In this document: positions 57,501 through 64,000 of the stretch, in pieces | Layout of the letters: every line of letters begins with the position of its first letter | Position numbering within the stretch: the first letter of the stretch is position 1 | Assembly: GCF_033473495.1 (NCBI RefSeq) | Contig: NC_088936.1 | Location: 2,852,001 to 2,916,000, forward strand | DNA: 64,000 nt | Direction: 5' to 3' | DNA from: Cercospora beticola | Lineage: Eukaryota; Ascomycota; Dothideomycetes; Mycosphaerellales; Mycosphaerellaceae | Position numbers and translations under genes: made by a program | Notes under the pieces: generated by a model | Told to the model about the DNA's origin: nothing | Databases searched by the model: none | The model's input: the letters and a program-made list of their open reading frames with translations, nothing else

Positions 57501-58075
57501 AGCACATTTCTCTGTTCATGCGCAAGATCTTTCCAAAGCTCCAGGAGCACTTCGGAAAGCGTACGTCCAAGGAAGTTATGCTTATCGCTGGCTACACTCA
57601 CGCGGTTCGTTGTCTTTTAGACGTCTCTGAAGCCCTACATGCTGATCTTGCATAGCTCAACACCTACGAAGAGGAATTCCGCAAGCATCAAAAATCAGAG
57701 AAGGAAGCTGGTCGCATCAAGGACAAGTCGTGGTACCCTCCCGTGCTCACGATAGATGCTGCACAAGGCCAGGAGGCTATGGTAGTCACTATCGATGGCT
57801 GCCTGCAATCAGCTGATCATCTTGGTAAGTCGGTCGTGACACCTGAGGCTTTTTGGGCGTGTACTAATACATGGCCAGGTTTCATGGTCGATTCTGGTCG
57901 GGCCAATGTCGCGATGACGCGAGCTCAAGAGGTTCTGCTCATCATAGGCGGTTCGATGAAATACAAGGACGAATCTGATCGGCCGGATCCGGTTCCAGCA
58001 TTCGTGCAGCTACACGACGAGCTGGCGGCCAAGGGCCAAGTTCATCGCTTCGGTGCGCCCGACGATAGATACTGA
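54556..58075 (+). CDS. UPF1-like superfamily 1 helicase (seven exons, frame break at first junction)
   Basis: Exons: 54556-54908, 54960-55101, 55148-57005, 57055-57193, 57242-57604, 57656-57824 and 57879-58075; about 1070 residues. SF1 helicase motifs in order: I GPAGTGKST, II FVDEAAKEIE, III FYGDEKQLGP (completed only by splicing), QHRL, V TIDAAQGQEAMVV and VI NVAMTRAQEVLLIIG. The N-terminal ~300 residues are not recognised. All junctions after the second exon keep frame. The first does not: the good donor at 54909 and acceptor at 54959 leave the frame one base off relative to the clearly coding exon 2 (VKAHFMGVGQYARKV...). Either a one-base defect disables the N-terminus, a different donor is used (for example phase-0 GTACAA at 54847), or translation starts at the Met at 54994. 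Likely an RNA or DNA helicase; the substrate is unknown. Confidence 0.82.
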
Positions 58076-58832
58076 TACGCATGAATAACGACGATGCGGG
58101 AAACGGAGGACTCAGAATTGAGGACGTTTGCTCGGAGTCGAGGGCAAAGAATGTTGCGAGATGCTTTAGGCACGGCGCTTGGTCTGAGTGAATGCAAGCC
58201 GTGCGCCCTCACGAAGCTGGACACAAAAGGGGAAAATTCAGTCCTGAATAGTCGTAGAATCGAAACGCTTGACTTTGCGTCCTCATGTTCATTTGATCGG
58301 TGCTCTTGTTACTTGGTCCATTTGGAAAGCTCCAAGACTCTCCAAATGGGCGACTGAAAGTCGTTGAGTGTATTTGGCAGAGAAGAGAAGAGAAGTGCAG
58401 TTGTTTCTATTGTTGGCGAAATGCGGTCTTAGTCAGCCGGGCCCAATGCGACCACGTGGAGAAGTGGAGCTGGCAAGAGTGGACCCTGACGACGAGGCCG
58501 AAGGCAGCCAAGATCAGCGCTCGCTCGGCGTGTTGTCGTCTTGCGCAAGCTTCACTCAGCCAGCAACTGCGCACTCGCCCAGCTCTTTATAACTCCAGGC
58601 AGGCACAATCCACCGAACCCTCTCCGTCCTTCCTCCTGCACCGCCATTGCCCATTACGACTGCCTTATCCACCTGGCAGCCTGCTCCTCTCCTGCCACAG
58701 ATATCAGACTGAGCTTCGTCGTCCGGTAAAGCTGTCAATAAGCCGGAGCCTTCGACCAAAAAAGATCCGAGTCGACATTGTCCACAACTTGCGCCAGGAG
58801 CAGCAGAAGAGAAGCAACAGCACACAGACACA
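58076..58832. other. Intergenic, TVP18 promoter and leader
   Basis: About 760 bp with no gene. The last ~250 bp are C/T-rich, typical of a fungal promoter and 5' UTR for the gene at 58833. Confidence 0.5.
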
Positions 58833-59450
58833 ATGACTATCGCCGATGAGTTCCGATCAAGGAATTTCAGTGAGTCTATCTGCAATTGCACACGTCTGAA
58901 CTACAACGCATACTGACCAGTCAACTCAATCAGGTATATATGGCCAATGGTAATAGCACGACACGACCACATCTTCGACATGCACAGAACTAACTCCCAC
59001 CAGGACGGGCATCATTGCCATGATTCTATGCTTCGCCCTGGGCATCGCCAACATCTTCAACTTCCACTGGGTTATTGTCTTCAGCGTAATCTGCCTGTAT
59101 ATCAGCCCACCTACTCCTGCCCTTCCACCACCCACTGACGCATGTACAGAGTCTGCTCCTTCATAATACTCTTCATCGAGGTCCCTCTCCTCCTCCGAAT
59201 CTGCCCGACCTCGCCGAAGTTCGATGAATTCATTCGCCGATTCGCGACCAACTATATGCGCGCTGGCATCTACGCCGTCATGTCTATCATCCAATGGCTC
59301 AGCATCATCGCCAGAGCCACCAGTCTGATCGCCGCTGCCATTGTGTTGCTCATCGCCGCGTTATTCTATGCTTTGGCCGGATTCAAGGGGCAGGAATTCC
59401 AGAGTAGCAAGACATTGGGCGGACAAGGAGTTGCGCAAATGATTGTGTAG
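58833..59450 (+). CDS. TVP18: Tvp18, Golgi membrane protein (four exons with a 16-nt microexon)
   Basis: Exons 58833-58869, 58934-58949 (16 nt), 59004-59096 and 59150-59450, total 148 residues, the usual Tvp18 length. The microexon codes part of SIYGQW; without it the frame fails. Four membrane segments are visible: TGIIAMILCFALGIANIF, VIVFSVICL..., SFIILFIEVPLLLRICP, and AAAIVLLIAALFYALAGF near the end. The C-terminal SKTLGGQGVAQMIV is family-typical. Tvp18 is a late-Golgi (Tlg2-compartment) membrane protein of uncertain function. All introns have GTRNGT-like or GTAATA/GTATAT donors; the last exon read alone gives only the C-terminal two-thirds. Confidence 0.93.
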
Positions 59451-60099
59451 AAACACTGCAGGGTATACACAGAAAGATTATAGGAGACAAGATGTGGAGG
59501 TTGATGGGAAATGAGATGAATCAATGCATGCATGGCGCAATTCAGGGTAGAATGGGGATCACTTTCTGAGGCGCGATGCGATGAGATGGAAAGGAACGGA
59601 AAAAGAAGAAGACGAACGGGACCATGAACAATGACATATGCGATATACCGTGTACGTTTATTACTGCTACTGCGGAAATGTTATCATGAAGATGCTTGTA
59701 TCATGAAGACATCACATCCCCAACTTCTCACATCTGCGGTGTTCCGGGCATTGAGAGGTCGAACGATATGGAGACTAAAAAACCGCTAAGACTTTACATT
59801 AAGCACCTCGCAGCACAGGCGATACGCGTTCCAAGCACGGCTTTGCGCCTCACGAGCAACACGCGACCTCAATACTTACTACGGTATCCAAACAAGCTAA
59901 CACATGTCGAATTTGGAGGATCAGCAGAGCCACACCCCACGCAGGTACGAATACCTCTCTAGGAGACAGCACTGGAGGTCGTAGGCTTCACGAAGACTGT
60001 GCTACCGTTCTGTTGGCCAACAAGTCGTAGAATCATTCACGTTCATGTATCTCTATCGTCAAACTCTTTTCCACAACTACCCGTCTCCGAGGAAAGCCA
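59451..60099. other. Convergent intergenic spacer
   Basis: About 650 bp between the 3' ends of TVP18 (+) and the nitrate transporter (-). No gene seen. Confidence 0.5.
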
Positions 60100-61740
60100 T
60101 CACCTTCCCCCAACCTGCCCCTTCGGCACAGGTCTCACCCAACACAACACCAAATTCAACCCAATGACCATGACACCCGTAATCCAGAAACTCTCCGCAT
60201 AATCCGTCCCATGATACCGAAACACAATCGCATAAATGACACCTCCTAGATTTCCCACGGCACCTACAATTCCGCTCAAAACTCCATTTGCCTGTGGATG
60301 CACATGCGGTACCAGAGCGAAGTTCGCTCCATTTCCTGCTTCCAAAAACACAGCCATACCAGCGATGAGTCCGAACATCATACTCTCCTGCCTTGGATCC
60401 GTCAATCCAATCGCGATGAGGAAAGCTCCGGATACAATTCCTACGAATACGATCCAGGCTTTTTTGATCCAGAGGGATGAAGTGTATTTGTACAAAATGT
60501 CGGCGATGATTCCACCTAGTGGTCTTGTAATGACGTTCAGGAGACCGAACATGGCGGCCCAGCGGCCTGCACCAGTTTGGCCGAGAGTTGGGAAGTTTTT
60601 GAGGTAGTAAGCTCCCAAGTAGGAATTGATTGCGAGTTCGCCGCCAAAGGAGCAGGCATATGTTGCGCAGTGGAAGAGAGTTTGAGGAGATGTGAGGATG
60701 CGGAGGGTGTTCTTGAGGGTTGGAGCGATGACGACTTCGCCTTGTGCTACTTCTATGGTTTGGCCGGTTTGGACATCGTGGGTGTTGGAGTGTTGTTCGA
60801 GGTCTGTTGTTTTCTCTCCTTTCTTTTCATGGTTGTCGTTTGAGTGAGTGCTTCGGTCGCTTGGTGTGACGGGAATGTCGACGATTCTTCCTTGTTGGAG
60901 TTGTTGTGCGGCAGCGTGTCTTTCGCTCCATTTTCCAGTTGGAGTGTCATCGCAGAGGAAGAGCATGCCAGCAGCCGTGGAGACGATGAGGATGAAAGGG
61001 ACGATGAACGCTACGCGCCATGCGACGTTCGAGCTTAGACCTTGGTCATCGCGGAGGCCTGTGATCGATGTCAGCTGTCCACCCCTACAATATGCTGTGA
61101 AGTAACTGATGATACTCACTGTCGTAGATCACAGGCATTAGGAAGTACGTGATTCCACCACCAGAGTTGCCCCAACCACCGATCAACGCATTCGAAGACC
61201 CAACCACATTCTTGTCAAAGAATCCCGTCGACCAAACCTGACATGGCACGAATGTGCCTCCCAGGATACCGACGAAGAAACGTAATGCCAGAAGACCTTG
61301 CCAGTTGTTGACCAAGCCAGCCATTGCGGTAGGGATGGAGCCCGCAAGCAAGATGATGATGTACGTCCATCGTGGTCCAAATCGATCACACAACGGTCCT
61401 GCCACGAAACGAACGAGAAGTGTGCCCGTCAATGCGGCGATGTTGGTATTTGCGATTTGTTCCGTCGTGAGGTTGAGATTGGCTCGGATTGTCAGACTGA
61501 GCAGTGGTGTGAAAGCGTACCTTGAATGAGAAGTCAGCTGTCGGTTCACCCTTGAAACATCACTGTGTATCGACGATGGTTCCTGACTTACCACGACCAG
61601 AACGCAATGAAGAAGCCAAACCACGAGAAAAAGAACACCCTGCCATACTTGTTGACCGGGTTCAGGACAGGGATACTCCGCGCCTTCTGGTTAATAGGAT
61701 TGATCGTTGGAGCGCTCCACAAGCTCGATATCGCAATCAT
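60100..61740 (-). CDS. nrtA: High-affinity nitrate/nitrite transporter (NNP family, MFS)
   Basis: Exons 61740-61592, 61520-61120 and 61058-60100, joined by 71- and 61-bp introns, give 502 residues. It is a plasma-membrane MFS porter that imports nitrate or nitrite with protons. The first exon supplies the start ([11 protein letters not shown]) and TM1. NNP signatures are present: [17 protein letters not shown] with the substrate-binding Arg, the first nitrate motif [16 protein letters not shown], and the second one [13 protein letters not shown] large hydrophilic loop between TM6 and TM7 contains TGKWSERH. No nitrate or nitrite reductase is nearby, unlike in Aspergillus where crnA sits beside niiA-niaD. 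The promoter carries NirA and GATA sites. Confidence 0.95.
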
Positions 61741-62009
61741 CTTGCCGTTATCCTGCTATGTCGAAGTAGAATGCCTCACAACGTGCAAAACAGCACCGCA
61801 ACCACGCTTTATCACAACATTGAATGCGCCCATATCGCTCGCCAAGTAAATCAAACATCGTGGCGCCTTTTCGAGCGTAACATCTCCGCTGATCCTCTGC
61901 CGCGTTGTTGCGTTCGATCACTGCGCCATCGTAAGCCCAGACTACTCGAAAGAAGCATTTGGCTCAGGTTACGCTTTGCTCCAGCCGTGCGTGCAAGCAG
62001 CGTAGCGGA

Positions 62010-62016
62010 CTTATCT
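62010..62016 (-). promoter_or_regulatory. GATA element (AGATAAG)
   Basis: AGATAAG on the minus strand about 270 bp upstream of the transporter ATG. It matches the AreA/Nit-2 HGATAR consensus for nitrogen derepression. CTTATC at 62053-62058 is a second minus-strand copy, and AGATAAG at 62085-62091 is a plus-strand copy. Confidence 0.6.
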
Positions 62017-62084
62017 CCCAAGCCATAACGCCAAGCGACGCTAGCTGCAGGTCTTATCGTTTGTTCACCCATATCATATCAGGG

Positions 62085-62091
62085 AGATAAG
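62085..62091 (+). promoter_or_regulatory. GATA element (AGATAAG)
   Basis: Perfect WGATAR-type site, 345 bp upstream of the nitrate transporter ATG and 63 bp from the nearer NirA octamer. Expected AreA binding site. Confidence 0.6.
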
Positions 62092-62153
62092 ACGACTCGC
62101 TCCAGTCTTTCCACAGTCGTCTATCTGTCGGACAACTGGGATCATGCAGGAAT

Positions 62154-62161
62154 CCGCGGAG
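62154..62161 (-). promoter_or_regulatory. NirA-type octamer (CTCCGCGG on minus)
   Basis: CCGCGGAG on plus is CTCCGCGG on minus, matching the Aspergillus NirA consensus CTCCGHGG exactly. It lies 414 bp upstream of the transporter ATG in the same orientation as the gene. NirA mediates nitrate induction together with AreA. Confidence 0.65.
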
Positions 62162-62257
62162 AAAGATCGTCGGGTGGGTGAGTGTGGTTACGCAGGTCTG
62201 GAGAAGTCGTTGAGAGCGATATATTTTGTGTGATCCAGCGTCTCGTTCTGCTGCGAT

Positions 62258-62265
62258 CCGCGGAG
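62258..62265 (-). promoter_or_regulatory. Second NirA-type octamer (CTCCGCGG on minus)
   Basis: A second exact copy in the same orientation, 104 bp from the first. Both sit within the flanking sequence ATCCGCGGAGAA, so the match extends a little beyond the octamer. Confidence 0.65.
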
Positions 62266-62511
62266 AATGTGCAAAGATCTAGGCTGCGTGCTTCCCTATC
62301 TCTGTGGTCACTGGTCAGTCGTCGGTCAGCCACGAACTGGAGTTCCAATTCTGCGAACTTTGCTGAGCTGGAAGGAACGATCTGTTAGTCCGTATCTGCT
62401 TGCACGTCAGTGTGACCAAGCTCACTCAAAGCTGGGATTTGAAAGATGCCGTTCACTGTAGTAATACTGATCAATTTGCAGCTCGTCCCTTCTCTTCCCG
62501 TCGAACACCCA

Positions 62512-63131
62512 TCAACCCTTCTGCCCTCCGCTTCCCTCCGGCTTCGCGTCCGTCTTTACATTCTGACTCTTGTCTCTGGAGCCTTGGCCCTGGTCTCCTC
62601 CAATCTGGCTACCCTCTTTCACCTTCACCCCTTGTGCTCCTCCACCCTGTCTGGCACTGCCCTGCGCACCTTCTGCACCTTTGTTCTCACTCTTCGATGC
62701 TCCTTTCGCAGCATAATTTTTCAGCAAGTCCAAGCTCACGACCTCCAATGCCCTCTCGTCCGTCGCACTCAGATCGACCTTGGGCCCAGTATCCGGACCC
62801 ATCTCCCTCACGGCACTCTTGAAGTCGTGCGCAGACAGGCACATTTTCTGGCCGGCGGAGTGGCCTTTGTAGGGCTTGTCATCGCCGTACTCGGATTGCA
62901 GGAAAGAGTGAGTCAAGGTGGCCGCGATGGAGTAGTTGCCTCGTGGTTGCTTGTCATCCGAAGCTGAGTGGTGACAGTAGCCATCTTTGTAGTAGCCCTC
63001 GCCCTTCGCAAACCAGGAGAGTGGTTGGCCGAGCACTGGTGGGAGACATCAGCGAGTGCTGTGCGGTAAGACTGAATCATGTGCTTACCATTCTTGCTCT
63101 TGGAAGCTTGCTGCTGCTTGTCTTCTGCCAT
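62512..63131 (-). CDS. DUF2237 family protein (two exons)
   Basis: Exons 63131-63089 (MAEDKQQQASKSKN) and 63035-62512, joined by a 53-bp intron (GTAAGC...CACCAG), give 188 residues. DUF2237 features follow the splice: LGQPLSWFAKGEGYYKDGYC at the start, then TLTHSFLQSE, QKMCLSAHDFKSAV, and VDLSATDERALEVVSLDLLK near the end of the domain. The family is widespread in bacteria and fungi with unknown function; conserved Cys and aromatic residues are present here. The last ~55 residues are a low-complexity Gly/Gln/Lys tail specific to this protein. No signal peptide or membrane segment. Confidence 0.85.
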
Positions 63132-64000
63132 GTTCACTGCTAGCTAGCTACAATGCAATTAAGGAGGATGGAGAGCAACAACAGGGAGCAATGAAAGAAG
63201 GTAAGACCTGTCCATACCAGCCATCTCGGTGGATGATCTACGAGGCGTCAACGCGTGTCAATGGCCAATGTACCTGCAATATACGCGTCGTTACATCACC
63301 ACGACTCTGTGCGAGGAGTGATGAGGAGCGAGGACCGATTCAGGAATTCCATGCAGGAACAGGAAAAGCAGCTGGTGACGTCAATGCGTGGATTCGACGA
63401 ATGCACAACGCCAGAATGATTGAGAGCGAACCGGCCAGCAATTGAAGACCAGGTTGCTCGTAGGCCGTATCGGTCCTGGCAGCTCTCTCCGTCTCGGGGT
63501 GAAGGCGCAAGCAGAGATGCATGATGTTGTGGACAAGATGATCAAAATCAATGCCAAGCTTCGCTTTCATTGGCTGCTAAATGTCTCACGCTAACGGATG
63601 GCCTCCGTATACCATAAGTGAAGGTGTTGGCAGGCACGAGAGACAACACCTAATTCTGCATATGCACGCACTTGCAACTTGCGTCTTGTATTTACCTTGA
63701 GAGGCATCGCTCGTTCTCATCAGTATGAATCATATGTGACAAGCTGAAACTCACACATCTCCTCCCTTTGACAAACCTCCTTTGTCTTCAAATGTCTTCA
63801 AATGAACAAAAGCCGGCTGGGTCTGCAAGATGTGGGCAGAGACCTTCTTTGAGTTCTGTCCATCCCTTCTTCCGCGAATTGTCTTCCTCCACGCCGAGGT
63901 CTCTTAGGACCATGCCGTGGAGTGCTTGCTCTCAAAGAGCCAGCGTTGACATTAACGACGCAGGCCAACCAAGTCGTGGCGTTGACTTCACACAGCAGCC
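63132..64000. other. Window end, no gene seen
   Basis: About 870 bp. The DUF2237 promoter lies at the left. A 10-bp tandem duplication (TGTCTTCAAA twice) is at 63783-63802. No coding sequence I can support. Confidence 0.5.

Larger units (their letters stand above)
61741..62511. other. Nitrate transporter upstream region
   Basis: 771 bp between the nitrate transporter ATG and the DUF2237 stop, both on minus. It contains two NirA-type octamers and three GATA elements, listed separately. No gene. Confidence 0.7.

Overview
The window looks like filamentous-ascomycete nuclear DNA. Introns are short (about 45-110 bp) with GTRNGT donors and CTRAC-like branch points. The proteins include a fungal-type Tra1, an ENA-type cation ATPase, an NNP nitrate transporter, a UstYa-family (DUF3328) protein, a fungal rhodopsin-domain membrane protein, GH17 and Tvp18. 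A plant-associated Dothideomycete (Mycosphaerellales-like) would fit, but that placement is inference. Nineteen of the predicted genes are well supported. Several could only be built by splicing across frames: TMA7, TVP18, the HD-domain protein, the nitrate transporter, SAM50, the 8-cysteine secreted protein and the DUF2237 protein.

Layout: 0-10 kb holds a zinc alcohol dehydrogenase, a 1088-residue protein of unknown function and a cytochrome P450. From 10 to 21.6 kb one intronless 11.6-kb gene encodes Tra1, the SAGA/NuA4 scaffold. From 22.7 to 29.3 kb come an HD-domain (cyanamide-hydratase-like) protein, a 2.4-kb promoter region and the ENA-type ATPase. From 29.8 to 47 kb is a loose, gene-poor, secretome-rich stretch: a secreted protein with a charged helical tail, a GH17 glucanase frame broken by one in-frame TAG, a 106-residue secreted peptide with two Lys-Arg sites, a GrpB-like protein, about 5 kb with almost no recognisable gene, a rhodopsin-domain membrane protein divergent from a UstYa-family protein, and a four-exon secreted protein with 8 cysteines. 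From 47 to 64 kb is a dense housekeeping block: SAM50, an F-box protein, a C-type cyclin sharing a divergent promoter with TMA7, an SF1 helicase, TVP18, the nitrate transporter and a DUF2237 protein.

The genes mostly act separately; there is no complete biosynthetic cluster. The strongest regulatory signal is upstream of the nitrate transporter: two perfect NirA-type octamers (CCGCGGAG) and three GATA sites. I did not find a convincing undescribed multi-gene system. The best leads are the secreted-protein region, the GH17 internal stop, an unresolved frame break in the helicase's first junction, a perfect 12-bp hairpin at 39.8 kb, and a few small interrupted or Cys-rich reading frames. No transposon, tRNA, rRNA or CRISPR was supportable.
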